From the NCBI RefSeq assembly GCF_042100115.1, contig NC_091273.1, positions 2,480,001 through 2,544,000 on the forward strand: a stretch of DNA of 64,000 nucleotides, read 5' to 3'. Under the pieces are notes generated by a model. That model saw nothing but the letters and a program-made list of their open reading frames with translations. It made no database searches and was not told where the DNA came from. The translations under genes and the position numbers were made by a program. The stretch is from Alternaria dauci. Taxonomy: Eukaryota > Ascomycota > Dothideomycetes > Pleosporales > Pleosporaceae. Below, in pieces: positions 33,583 through 45,146 of the stretch. Each line of letters begins with the position of its first letter. Position 1 is the first letter of the stretch.

Positions 33583-35322
33583 ATGGCCCGACTCCGAGTT
33601 CCTGCATCGTCAGTTAAGGGCCGCCAGGCGACATCCACATATGCAGCCTATAGTCACCAGGAAAACGACCGATCCTCCTACGAGACTAGAGCCAAAGTTC
33701 TTATGAATTCCGACGATGGCGAACAGGCCTCAGAGACATCCGCACTGCCCAAGCTGTCTATTCGGTCGCCTATCAAGGGCAGTGTGAAGAGCTTGACCTC
33801 AATGAGCCGAGCCACAAAGAGCGATGTTCAGGGCTACATTGTGGGACAGTACCAAGCTGTCGACAAGGTGGGCCACGAACTTATTGACCGGACCGGCACC
33901 AAGGTTGTTTTCTTCCTTGGCCAAGACGAAGACGAAGAAGAGGACGAGGAAGCAACCGAACTCCTGGACGACGACATGAGCGCCAATCTGGGCGAGTATG
34001 TCAATGAGGAAGAAGATGAAGATCAATCCTGGAATGAGTTGCAAGATTTCATACGAGAAAATTCGACGACCGAAACAGCTTCTTCCACAAAGGCAAAGTC
34101 ACCCTCTTTCGCTCGATGCATGGCAAGCGCAGGTGTTGATGACGCTAATTCAGACCTCGACTCCGACTCGGACGACGATGAACTTGATCTCAGCCAAAAG
34201 ATTGAGCGTGCCGTCTCGAAATTCGCTCAGAAGATTGAAGAATGCGAGGAGGATGGGAAGGAATACACGAACATTACCCGGTCGCACAATGACTACCTCG
34301 TCTATCATCCGCCTATGATGTCGCCTCTCGAGGCTATTGACATCCCCTACCCTTGCAAAAGCAAAGAGAGCTTTGGAAACCGCAGGCACAGCGGCGGCAA
34401 GTCACTTGCGTTCCTCATGGCTCGCGCTGGTGACGTCTTTACGTCTCCCGAGGAAGATGACCGCTTGCCTTGGTCGACGTCTACATCCTCGTCGCCATCT
34501 TCATCGCCAATCCCGTCGCCTAACGCAAGTGGGATGAATTTGTCTGCGGACGACGCACTTGCTATGCTACGCGAGCGCTTCCGGATCGCACATCACGCCG
34601 GTGGTGGTACCAGTTGCTCCTGTCGGGAGTGGCTAGATGCTAAGGCTGAGACTGGATGCAGTATGGTGCATGGACCGTCGCTACTGCGGTTTTCGACGAA
34701 CTGCTATGAGCATGGACAGTCGCCATTGACTGAGACTGCGAACACCCCAATGCAGCTTGATCTACAAAACGTCACATTTCGTGTCCGAATCGCGCCTTCT
34801 AAAGATACACTGAAGACGAAGTCATCTATGCAGACCTCGGCGTTTTCGAAATGCACTTCTGTGACGTCCATGTCGTCCTATCAGACTCATCGTCCACAGT
34901 CTGCAAATGATGAGCACCACCTGCATATAGATGCTACGGTTATGGATGTCGATAAGCCGCGAGTAGAGGAGGTTGAGCAACTATTTGTACCACTCCACAT
35001 GTCCGCTGAAGATACCAGAAAGATGTTGCCTGCAGTTGTGATACAAGAGACCAACGACTTCGAGGAAGTGCGCGAGCAGACTGTCGACTGTCACGATGAT
35101 GTCGCAACTGATTTCGATGAAACTATGGAACCAGGGCTAGCGATCGTCGAAGCTACCAAGAGTCTGCAGCGCAAGTGGATTAACAAAATGAAGCATTTCA
35201 TTCAAAAGCTACCAAAGAAGTCAAAGCAAGCCACACGTGACTGCTTTAGAGCTACAAAGAAGTTCTCACGGACGGCTTGGAACTTTGCACCTGCTGCGGT
35301 ATGGAGCCGACGATCCTGTTAG
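33583..35322 (+). CDS. Hypothetical acidic protein with basic C-terminus
   Basis: 579 residues in one exon, not recognised. The first 80 residues are Ser/Arg/Lys-rich. Residues about 110-220 carry long Asp/Glu runs separated by DLDSDSDDDELDLS-type sequence. A small cluster near 345-365 (SCSCREW, later TGCS and NCYEHG) has Cys and His residues but does not match a zinc-finger spacing that I know. The last 60 residues are strongly basic and amphipathic (KSLQRKWINKMKHFIQKLPKKSK), which could bind membrane or nucleic acid. No signal peptide is present. It is in tandem with another acidic orphan at 36119; the two share style rather than clear homology. Confidence 0.75.
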   Translation: MARLRVPASSVKGRQATSTYAAYSHQENDRSSYETRAKVLMNSDDGEQASETSALPKLSIRSPIKGSVKSLTSMSRATKSDVQGYIVGQYQAVDKVGHELIDRTGTKVVFFLGQDEDEEEDEEATELLDDDMSANLGEYVNEEEDEDQSWNELQDFIRENSTTETASSTKAKSPSFARCMASAGVDDANSDLDSDSDDDELDLSQKIERAVSKFAQKIEECEEDGKEYTNITRSHNDYLVYHPPMMSPLEAIDIPYPCKSKESFGNRRHSGGKSLAFLMARAGDVFTSPEEDDRLPWSTSTSSSPSSSPIPSPNASGMNLSADDALAMLRERFRIAHHAGGGTSCSCREWLDAKAETGCSMVHGPSLLRFSTNCYEHGQSPLTETANTPMQLDLQNVTFRVRIAPSKDTLKTKSSMQTSAFSKCTSVTSMSSYQTHRPQSANDEHHLHIDATVMDVDKPRVEEVEQLFVPLHMSAEDTRKMLPAVVIQETNDFEEVREQTVDCHDDVATDFDETMEPGLAIVEATKSLQRKWINKMKHFIQKLPKKSKQATRDCFRATKKFSRTAWNFAPAAVWSRRSC

Positions 35323-36118
35323 ACGATCGACAACATCATCCAGGTGGTCGACCAGGGAACTATTTGAAGTTGACACGATGGATCTCACGGTCCGTTGTAC
35401 CGACTGCGCATTTCCCCAGAACGACAGTTCGGCGAACGTTAGGGCCTCCTGCAGACCGGAACATATGTTGGGAAGATGGCAATGCTCAGAACTTAATCGA
35501 AAGTCGTCCGCGGATGCTCTGTCATTGGTCAACACGGACATATTTTGTAGACTGTTTTTACTTTTTGCTAATTCTCTTTTGGTGCGCTAGGAAAGCCCGG
35601 ATCAGGACAACCTTTTGTATACACAACTAGCATTTTTTCCTACGAATATAAACCCTTGCGCTTACCCATACATGTCCTCAAGCATTTTGTGCGGTAGCCA
35701 AAGTGTGGTTGTTGGAATTGACCAAAACCCACGAGGAGTGAACCCTGATTTGATCCAGGGTCATCCACAATCGAAGAGTCAGCACACAACGCTTTCACTT
35801 GCCAAAATGTCTTCAGCCTCTCATTTTTTTCTTAGTTTTTTGTCCTTCGTTTCCCTCTCCACAAATGATTGCGCACGTACCATCATCGCAATAACGTCAG
35901 GCGCCAAGAGTGTTTGAACACTCACTATCACACTCTCGCTACTACACGCGCATCTTGTCGGTTCAGAAATTACACCGCATTACGCTCTTTACCAAAGACT
36001 CTTTTCGACTCAATACCACTCAATTTCGCCCGCCTTTGCGAAAGGGGACACAACTACCATTCTCAGCCTACTCACGATTCCGACACACTATCGAACCAAC
36101 ACATTGATATCACAGAAT
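35323..36118. promoter_or_regulatory. Upstream region of the tail-anchored acidic orphan
   Basis: 796 bases between tandem genes. The right 250 bases are CT/CA-rich, suggesting a long leader. Short frames start within it but look random. Confidence 0.4.
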
Positions 36119-38050
36119 ATGGCTTCCAAACCTATTGCTGTTGGTAGCCGCAAATTCAACTGGGCCGACGACGACGATGATGATTTCGATTTGGCTAGCT
36201 GGAATGCTACCGCCGACACGTCCGCGCCTTCCGCCGCCGAGTTAGGTCCTCTCCAAGTCCCTCCCGCCGGAGATGCGACAAAGGAAGACGACGAGACCTA
36301 CACCCTGTCACGCATCCGCAACGAGCACGCCTGCGGAGTTTCGCCCGTCCCGGAAGAGCCGCCTACCACCGAGCTTGCCCAGGTACCAGAGCTTACTGCT
36401 CAATTGCCAGCCGAGTACTGGTATCTCGCCGTCCTTAATTGTCGTCCAGAACACCAGGTCATGTCTGCGCGGTTCGACCGGATTACTCGCGCTATCGGCC
36501 TGCGCTACGATGGTAAAGAAGACCCTGATGCGCCTGCATATCCGGAGTTGAGCAGCAACAAAGCCTATCGGTCTAATTACACGAAAGGCTTCCAGAGCTG
36601 GAAGATGAAACATAGGTCGCTCCCATGTTCAAATGTATATCGCTGTTCACCACTGAACATTGTCACTTCCATTGAGAATGCGCACGAGATTGACGATATC
36701 GACGTCGGTGCGGACGAAGAGGTGGAGGAGGTGCTGGATGAATACGAGGCGATGCAGATATTCGCTTTTGAACAACATGAGCAGGATCAGGTTTTCGTCT
36801 CTGACCACTACGAGCGCGACGAAGAGGCCGACCGCGAAATGAACGAAGAGATCGACCGCATGCTTTTCGAACTAAGCAGGAATAACGTCGACATAGCGGA
36901 ACAATTCTCCCGGAAAGAGCTCGAGGACTTGTATCATGAATACAAAGCTCAGCAACTGGAGAATGATGAAGTCGATACAGAACAGCAATACGCCAAGGCT
37001 GGGCTCGATGTGATTGAAGAGGAGGATACCGCTTCGATGGATAGTTTTGAGGCCAGTTGCGGGGATGAAGAGCTTTTCGGGTCTTCCGATCCTTACACTA
37101 CGAGTAACGAGAAGTTATTCTTGACTACGAACATGACACAGGACAAGAAAATCTTATCCTCGCTGTCCATCCCATTTGATGCCACCGCAACGGAAGAAGA
37201 TTTGGATTTCAACAACATTGTCTTTGAAGACGAGGACAAAACCCAAGACTACAAGTCCGACATTCGTTCTGAAACTGATTCTGAGCCTGCTGATGAGGGC
37301 TACGCATCCTCTTCCCCGCCTATCACTCCCACACTCGAATGTTTCACAGCCATTGGCAAAAGGCACACACAGAACTGCTTTGTTACAGCTGAGATGCGAC
37401 TAAGCTCGTCTTCTATGCGCCGCAAGACCAATGGTCGGACTCACTCCATGGATGCACTCCAGGAGTTTAGGCAGGCCGCCAGAAATGAGCAGCCTGTCGA
37501 CGACGCCTTCGATGAAGACGAAGAGTACGCCGTTTTGGAGAGCGTTCAGCAGGAGGAAACCTCTTATAATCAGCTGGAGGTGCTGCCTGGAGCCGACAAG
37601 AGCCCTGAATTTACCCTTATCGTCGAGCCACCAGAGGAAGACACAAAGACCAGCGACTGCCCACTCAGCGACCTAGCACCCACTTTGATCGAGGAATCCA
37701 ATAGCGCAAGTTCAGACGAAGCTGACTATCAGCATCAGCCCTCCGTCGATGAAGAACGCGGCATCCTCAACATGTCCTTCGCCTTCCCAGGTCCATCTGC
37801 CGACCATACCCCATCCAAGACCTCCTCTCGCCGCTGGACAGACCCTCCAAAATATATTCCTGATCCTCCGCCCGTCTTGCCGTCACCCGCTCACCGGCAT
37901 AAGAAGCAGAACTCCTTGTCGCTGGTCCATCTAGCTAGCGTAGTCACAAAGAGCAAATTCTACATATCTGAGATGCCTTGGACGCAAGTTGGCGTCATGG
38001 CGGCTGGGGTGGTTGCTGGTGGGCTGCTGAGTATGGCGCGGCGTCATTAG
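36119..38050 (+). CDS. Hypothetical acidic protein with C-terminal membrane anchor
   Basis: 643 residues, single exon, no known family that I can name. The start at 36119 (MASKPIAVGSRKFNW) is the first ATG of the frame. After an Asp-rich motif (ADDDDDDFDLASWNA) comes a compact region at about 85-185, with YWYLAVLNCRPEHQVMSARFDRI and a Trp-containing stretch. It is followed by a long disordered acidic region and a Ser/Pro-rich segment with SRRWTDPPKYIPDPPP. The protein ends with a hydrophobic segment (VGVMAAGVVAGGLLSM) followed by ARRH, the layout of a tail-anchored membrane protein with the bulk facing the cytosol. Its organelle cannot be told from the sequence. Confidence 0.78.
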   Translation: MASKPIAVGSRKFNWADDDDDDFDLASWNATADTSAPSAAELGPLQVPPAGDATKEDDETYTLSRIRNEHACGVSPVPEEPPTTELAQVPELTAQLPAEYWYLAVLNCRPEHQVMSARFDRITRAIGLRYDGKEDPDAPAYPELSSNKAYRSNYTKGFQSWKMKHRSLPCSNVYRCSPLNIVTSIENAHEIDDIDVGADEEVEEVLDEYEAMQIFAFEQHEQDQVFVSDHYERDEEADREMNEEIDRMLFELSRNNVDIAEQFSRKELEDLYHEYKAQQLENDEVDTEQQYAKAGLDVIEEEDTASMDSFEASCGDEELFGSSDPYTTSNEKLFLTTNMTQDKKILSSLSIPFDATATEEDLDFNNIVFEDEDKTQDYKSDIRSETDSEPADEGYASSSPPITPTLECFTAIGKRHTQNCFVTAEMRLSSSSMRRKTNGRTHSMDALQEFRQAARNEQPVDDAFDEDEEYAVLESVQQEETSYNQLEVLPGADKSPEFTLIVEPPEEDTKTSDCPLSDLAPTLIEESNSASSDEADYQHQPSVDEERGILNMSFAFPGPSADHTPSKTSSRRWTDPPKYIPDPPPVLPSPAHRHKKQNSLSLVHLASVVTKSKFYISEMPWTQVGVMAAGVVAGGLLSMARRH

Positions 38051-38536
38051 ACTTGATTTACAAGACGTTGCTTGTTTCAGTTCAATATGGAGAAAGGCCC
38101 ACGATAGCTGTTATGGCAAGGCGACAACAGCGGCAGTACAGATTCCGGGGTTTCTCGAGGGTGCGATTTTCTTCTGTTCATATATAGATTGGTTTTCGTG
38201 GTGAGCGTAGATGTGTTGGCGTCATATACCCAGTGTGCTTTTGTTTACGTAGCATCATATAATTGAGGCACAAATTAATCAAAACATCAATGATCAAAAC
38301 TTTCGAACTGTTGAAAACTCAATAGTGCAATCTTATAGTTTACGAGCTCAATATAGGCTTTTTTCAGCTTGAGTGTAACAAGGAACACCCCAAGGACACT
38401 GTCGACCTGCATGGGAAGCTTTCTTTACAACAGACAGATGTGATAGGGCAGTCTTCAACGGCATACATTCCTAACTATCGTCATCATCAAGACCCGTAGA
38501 GCTATTCTAGACCATCTACATGAGCTCCTTCCCTTC
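38051..38536. other. Convergent 3' intergenic region
   Basis: Lies between the tail-anchored orphan and the MFS gene. AT-rich, with several candidate poly(A) contexts. No gene is visible. Confidence 0.45.
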
Positions 38537-40514
38537 TCAGACCGGATGAGCAACTTTCGCCGTCAATAGGTTCCGAATATTTCCAACAAAGAAGCTCAAG
38601 ATGAAGCAAATACCACCAAAAGCAATCGAGATCCAGTATGGCCACCTGTATGCCAGCGCAAAAGCCTCTTGCGAAGCTGCCAATATGGCAGGGAATGCGT
38701 CTCGCTGCAAGACTTCAGGGCTGGTAGCAAGGATCTCTTTGACTTCTTCGAATCTCGCGTGACCCATGAGGTCGGTAACATGAGCGATGACGGCAAGTCC
38801 CTCGGCTGACAGAGGGTTGATAATGCCGCCAAACGCCAGTGTCTTGCGTGCGACAATCTCAGTCAAGTGTAGAGTGGCTTTGCGGAAGAAGAGGTTCGAG
38901 TATACTGCAAACCCGATTGCGCCACCAAGGTATCGGATGCTGAGTGTGATGGCGGTGACGGTAGCAATGAGCTCGTCTGGGCAGGCAATCTGCGCAATGA
39001 TTGAGGAGGGGATGATGACTCCACCGACTCCAACAGATGCTAGCGTGACGACAGCATAGACCACGTTGAGATTGTCAGGTCGCGCAATGCACATGGCTCC
39101 TGTGCCAGCTGTCATCATGGCAGTGAAGAATACCATCAGCTCGCGGACGCGGCCTTTGGTTATGGGAATAAGGACAAGGCAGATGACTGCGCCGCCGATG
39201 ATGCCAAAGCCGATGGGTAGTGAGCGAATACCAACGCCCAGGGGATCGTCACCTATACTGGTGTCAGTATGATCATTCTGTGCGTCATGACCGGGTCATT
39301 TGTTTACCGTAGACGTTATAGATCTCAGTTGGCCAGAAGAGTAGCATGACAAAGAAGTTACCACCACTAAGGAAGGTGATGAGGAGGATAACGATCATGG
39401 TTCTTTTGGCTTTGTGAAAGAGCGCCGGCGGAACCATGGGGTGCGGAGCATACACTTCCCATACTAAGAAAGCGATGATGAACACGATACCTAGGACTAG
39501 AGGCACCATGTTATGCGGGCTGCCCCACTCATACTACAAGATATCAGCATTAGCAAGAATGTTTGCTCTGAGATCGTATACTGACCTGTGACGCGCCCCA
39601 TTGTAGCCCCATCATGAATAGAGTGACGCCGACTGTACTTAAGATACCACCGATGTAGTCGACCTGGCGGAGGACATGGCGGGCAGTGTATTCCTCAGTC
39701 AGGCGAGACGGATCCTTGTAGCAAAAGATACATAGTATCAAACCGACAAAGTTCCACACTCCAACCAAGATGCCATTGTACCTCCAGTTGCTTTGTTCGG
39801 AGATCAATTGAGCCCACAGTACTGATGGGCAGAAGGGGAGGATGGTGATCACGACAAGGCCAACGTACTTGCCGCGGTCCTTGATCGGCACGACTTCTGC
39901 TGTGCCCGCGAGGGCGATGAGCTCGTTCAAGCCAGCGCCAATGCCTGAGAAGACCTGACCAGCTGGACCTTGTTAGTTTGTGGTCCCTCATACAAGGGTG
40001 CGGCACTTACCGATGGCAATATTCATGGTATCTGCAGTGGCAGTTATGATCGGCCCGATGATGAGTGTCACCTGACCGACGATAGCCACCTTCTGGCGTC
40101 CAAACAGGTCTGATAAGGCGCCCACAAATGGACAGAGCGCGGCGTTAGGAATGAGGTACCCAATGACAAACCAAATGTATCGGTCCACTCCACCAATGTC
40201 TTGGTAGATGAGTGGAAGGACTGAGCCAAAGATGTATAGCGGGATCTGAGAGCCAATCCAGAGGAATGACATACAGACAAGAGTCATGAACAGCCTTGCG
40301 TTCATCTGGATATGCCATAGTCAGAGCTGGAATCGAAGTGTAAAGCCCTTGCACTCACTTTCTCATGCACCACTGGGCCTCTGCTCATGACAAGTGCCAA
40401 GTTCTGCTGCTCGAGCTTGCTCAGCGGCGTTCGAGAAGCCACCATCTCAAGGTGACTGTGTCCATTTTTTTCGGAATCGTGAGAAGGGCTTGCCGATCTC
40501 TTTGCTCCCAGCAT
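38537..40514 (-). CDS. MFS transporter, Tri12-like efflux pump (DHA2 type)
   Basis: A drug/proton antiporter of the fungal trichothecene-efflux-pump (Tri12) group, which exports toxins or xenobiotics at the plasma membrane. Five exons: 40514-40359, 40305-40011, 39962-39586, 39533-39308 and 39252-38537. The four introns are about 48-55 bases; phases agree, giving 589 residues. In intron 2 I chose the CAG acceptor at 39963 over an AAG six bases upstream, because the CTAAC branch site leaves no room for the latter. Visible are a hydrophilic N-terminus, the loop motif GALSDLFGRQK (MFS motif A), about 14 hydrophobic segments, and the SIRYLGGAIGFAVYSNLF segment common in this group. No polyketide synthase, terpene synthase, NRPS or P450 gene lies nearby, so its substrate is unknown. 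Confidence 0.92.
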
Positions 40515-43500
40515 TTTGAAAGTGATAGAGCCGAGAGGGCGTACAGTCAGGAAGAAAAAGTAAGTTCAAGAGGTTCAAGTAGTTTGGATGCTCTCTTACC
40601 CTGGTCGAAAGAAACTATCGATACCTGGTTCTAGCGTCTCATTAATTTTCCAGGTCCATCGTAAGATAGTGAAATTAGTATACTGAATCGACACTAACTT
40701 TACCCAAGCCGCGGCAACAAAAGGCTATGCGCGGGGTCGACTGGACGAGCGACATGAGCCAAGATTCCCCTCTAGCAACAAGGCGCCACCAGCTGCCGTC
40801 TGGCCCCTTTGACGGCCTGTGGATCACAGTGGAGTATGTGGCGGCCCATTGATGTGGGGACCCCGCACGCTTGCTGGCTAGCTGAACTAGCGTCCGAACC
40901 AGAAAGCTTGCCTCATTGGTGCACAACACGCTCTTCTTTTCCTTCACGTAAGGCTCGCTTCTTGGTTTTGTCCTTGTGTACAACGCCTCGAAAGATGTTG
41001 ATTAATATCGTTGCGAAGCGCCGTTCTTCTACCAACGCGCTTTCCTGCTTAGTGTTTTGTTGTGGAAATGTTTTAGCTGTTCCGAGTTTCGACGCGACTG
41101 ACAGATTATGGGGAATGCGACTGAACGACTTTAGGTAGAACATATGATCCTAGAATGTACGAAGAAGAACGTCGTTGGAACGTTCGTGCTACCTCGGTAA
41201 GTGTAACCCTTGGGTGCTTGAAAAATGCCTAGATTGTGGCTGGTCCTGTGAGTGCTCTCGAACTCGTCTAGACGTTGACTACCTCAAGCCACAACACTGG
41301 AATCCATAGCGGTTGGAAAGTTACCGAGGGATACTGAAGTACGGCGTGTATTTCCAGTGACGTACAGACTAGCAAGAGCCAAGTTCGGGTGCGTACGGGA
41401 ACTACTGGGCACCTCATCCAGGACTCCAGTAGCTTTGAATCGGGCCGACATTTGGCACAAGTCCTGTAGCGGATCTCTCGACTTCACGATTATCGCGCAT
41501 GCGATGGAAAACCCATTGATCATTTCCATACAAGATCTCCGCCAAGAGACTCAAAGGCAACTCTACGCACGCGCATGCGATGGAAGAAATGTTTCCCGGG
41601 AATGTTCGAGTAAACCTAAGCGTAAACGATAAGATATAAGGGCGTTCTTCGGGTCACCGATACTGAATCAGCACGAATGTAGCATGTACGCAGGATGTCC
41701 AAGTCGAGTCGTTCTTTTGTCAATAGTGAGATGGACATCCCGGCAGTGTCTTGGCCGTTTCAAGTTTGACACTCTATCATTGCCTAGTATTGAGTCGGTC
41801 GTCAGCTTATGTGAGAAGTCGCGTACAGGAAGCCATGAAAAGCTAAAAATTATCTTAGGAGAGTAGCACAAACTTAAGCCGGAATGCAGACTCATCAATA
41901 GCATCAACTGGAAATGATACTTACTAAGCCTTTTAGTAGGGGAAACATACCAGTGGAAACGGCGGCGTTCGAATTCCAGGCCAGTGTCCCTAATCATGAA
42001 TCGCTGCTGGAGTGAATCGAGAACGGCCCATCGCTTCATTGTTCGACAATGTTGGCGCATGCTAGTCAGCACATTGGCAGGTCGCGCTTCTTTTTCACTC
42101 GCCGTCCTTCGATGATTTTTGCCGCGGTACGCAACGCGCGTGATTCTTCAATTATATCACTTTGAGGAATCCGGCTCTCAGGTCCATTCGGGTAGAAGTC
42201 CGTTGCGGACTCCACGTCTCTGTCCTCAGCTGCTTGTTGCCTGCACTAGCTGTAGCACACTCACCGTCCCAACAACCAGAAACCTGGATAGCCTGGCATA
42301 GCCCCGCTTCAGAGGGGACAGTTACGGAAAGCAATAAGGTAAGCCTTGATATGCACGTCCTCGGGGAAGTCAAGCTTGGTGACAAACATAATCAGTGGCC
42401 GCCAAGGACTCTCGAATCGGTGATACTGCTTGCGATGGGCGAGCATAGCAATAATGCGAATCAAGACATCGAGACTGGTACGGCGTTTTCGTCAAGATCG
42501 ATAGTAACGTAAACGGTGGAGCTACACATCAGCTTTGGGTAGGCGATAGTATCGCAACCTATGCCATTAGTGGTGAACACACGCGAAAACAGAGAACGTA
42601 TGTGCTACTGACCTGGTGTGTTCGATTCTTCTTCAACAAGCCTGGAGGCAAAGTTTTCATGCCCACTCGAACACTTCAAGAATAGACAAACACGGTTCGC
42701 AGAGTAGAGTTTTTTCGGTATAGCGATCCCCGAGTAGGTCAAACACTGAAAGTAGTATATTGGTCGAAGTCGATTGGTCAAGTTGGGTTTGGAAGCTATG
42801 GAAAAGAGCCCGAATGGCCCTGTTGAAAATCCCGTGTTACATGGCCGAGCGATTCCTCAGATTCACAGACACCAGGGGTCGAGCGTCGGCGTTCCTTCTT
42901 CTGCTTATCTGGCTTACCCACGGACGGCCGACCATGCTTCGGAAGTTTGACATTCTCTCATGAGCAGATTGAAACAGATTATATATCTCGAGTGAGCGGC
43001 GTTGTACTGTAAGTTTGCACGTTATCGGTCGATCGATGGGATGTGAGGTGCCGATGCCGACATCGTGCCGATAGCTGGAAAGAAGGAAATGAGGATCTGT
43101 GTTTAGCGTCTTGGCGTCACCCCTCTTCTCACACGTGTCTATGAAATCCCCAAAGCTGCATCGCATCCTGGTCGGGTGCCAACGTAATTCATCCCACAGT
43201 ACCTAGACATCTCTCTATGCGCACGATCATGTCAATCGACCTGGGACCTTCTTTACTAGGCGTTGGGGGAGTCTGATTTTGTTGTTCCTCTCGTTCGCGA
43301 AGACCTTCCGAGGTCCGCCATGTTCTCATACCGGGTACGACATCGCTTCTGCAGAATATGCACCCCATAAGACGAGGTTTATACGACACAGCCTGCCCCG
43401 AACATCTTGCGCACAATCCCTCTTGTCAGCCATACGCCCAGCCCCAGATTTCGAGACCAATTCGTATCAGAGCGCCTTGGACGGAATGTCTGCACACCTA

Positions 43501-43876
43501 GGCGACTCATTGTCGCCATAGATTCCCACCATACCAGCCGGCTAGAGGGCAGATACAGAAAAGGGCTGCAAGCTTGCCAATAGTGTGTACAATGCGCCTT
43601 TTACAACACCATCTAATATCCTTGCTGTGAATATACACTTTGTATACACATTATGGACCTGACACGCTGTAACGCCCTGCTTATACAGCACACCATGAGT
43701 GATTCTGCTGAATGCACCTAAGCAGCTCTTCTTTTCTGATATTCAAACTTTCAAGATCTACCACCCAATCACAATTCTTATCCTCAACTTCATACCCTCA
43801 CTGCTCCACCCTCAAAGCTGAGGGTGTTTACCTTCGTGGGCGACTATTTCGCAAACACTTTAACACTAAACATAAG
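40515..43876. other. Gene-poor stretch, 3.4 kb
   Basis: The longest stretch in the window without a supportable gene. The left end must hold the MFS promoter and the right end the leader of the RING-protein gene. The rest has only short, unlinked frames on both strands. A minus-strand frame of 134 codons (41668-42072) has a protein-like first 40 codons (CRTMKRWAVLDSLQQRF) and then loses that character. A 16-base direct repeat (CGCGCATGCGATGGAA) occurs at 41494 and 41570. I see no terminal repeats, integrase or transposase motif, and no clear RIP-style extreme AT richness. Confidence 0.5.
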
Positions 43877-45146
43877 ATGCCGTTAATCAACGCGAATTCC
43901 GGTAGTGTATTTGGCATCGATTTCAACAACCCGACGTGTAAGTGTCTTCCATGTACGACCGGCATACAAGACATTCGCTAACCTCGTATGTTGAATTGTA
44001 GGTGTTATGTGGGCTGTGATGGCTCTCGCACGTCTCAATGAGAAGCTACCTTTCGATCCTGACCGTATTCGTGCCTTCAGGCTTCGCATTGCAATTGACG
44101 ACGCTATTCGAGCTTTCTGCGATTACCGCATGGAAGCAACTTGGTCTACGCTGTATAGTGATCGAGCAGTCCAAATCGTAAGGACTCTTCAGCGTACTGC
44201 TGCTGATTACTACCAAAACACCGAAGGTGTTCAAAACCCTGATGTGGAATGTGAATACCTGCTTGAGGTGTTCAGTAGGTTCCACACCCATGTACACCAG
44301 CAAGAAGATAGAGATTTCACTGATGCCTATGGTGCTATAGGGATGATGGCCGCTATGGCGACCAAGATGACAAGAATCCTTGGACGACAAATCTCGGAGA
44401 TGATCGATACGTTCAACGATCTTTCTGCCGACGAAAACTTATCAAGCGACGCTATTGCCGATTGTACGAATCACCAGATCGATTTGATATGTGCAGCCAT
44501 CGAGCAATTTGTACGCGAGCCGCCTGGAACGAACAGCGCCTGCAACTCGGCTTCGGAAGCGCGAACCATCGTGGGTCAGTCGTTCGTTCGTCTCATCCAT
44601 GACCCTTTGCGGCAACGCGTTGAAAGCGCCTTCAGAGTGCTGATAAACGATTTGGCGTTTTGCAGCTGCCGTATTGTGAACAAGCATCATTATGATGTCA
44701 AAGAGAGGATCGTTGTGTTCTACATGCAGATCAGTACGTTTTTCACATATGGTTCGCCGCTACTGAGCGCCTTCTTCATTTCAGACATGTCAGAGGACGA
44801 TTATGAAATTGACGACGAGGACTATCAAGAATACGTACCAGAATACGTGGCGAACCATGACTTCAGTCAGTACGACGATTTCGATTGGCATACGCGCGAG
44901 TACGAAGTTTTTGATGTTCAAGACGTGCTTCGTGGTCCGGAACACGCAGACCTGGCTTCTGTCTCTGTAGCACTCAGCTCGACTGATGAATCCTGTCCTA
45001 TCTGCGGCGACGCAGATGTCGACATGCGGAAGTTGAATGTTTGTAGCCATGCGGTTTGCGCGACATGCTTGGACGCACAGCTTAAAGTCCAGCATCAGTG
45101 TAGGTACAGGTGCTCAATGTGTCGGGCCGAGTTTTTCCCTGACTGA
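43877..45146 (+). CDS. RING-finger protein (C3HC4) of unknown target
   Basis: A likely E3 ubiquitin ligase or scaffold. Exon 1 is 43877-43937 and the next exon starts at 44002, with a 64-base intron (GTAAGT...TGTAG) splitting the Cys codon of TCVMWAV. A second intron is probable at 44734-44784: GTACGT to TTTCAG, 51 bases and divisible by three. Removing it gives 384 residues, keeping it 401. The body (about 20-240) is alpha-helical with no family that I recognise. An acidic patch (SEDDYEIDDEDYQEY) follows. The C-terminus carries the RING: CPIC, twelve residues, CSHAVCATC, then CSMC, ending six residues later at EFFPD. All eight zinc ligands are present. Confidence 0.82.

Noticed and set aside
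41920..42000. tRNA-like T-loop (GTTCGAATTCC)
   Set aside because: The flanking bases do not pair as a T-stem on either strand, and no acceptor stem or anticodon arm can be drawn.
41668..42072. 134-codon minus-strand frame as a gene
   Set aside because: Only the first third reads like protein, a possible GTATGT donor there could not be joined in frame to anything, and no family is seen.
38537..43876. Secondary-metabolite cluster around the Tri12-like pump
   Set aside because: No synthase, P450, methyltransferase or pathway regulator is encoded within reach of the pump.
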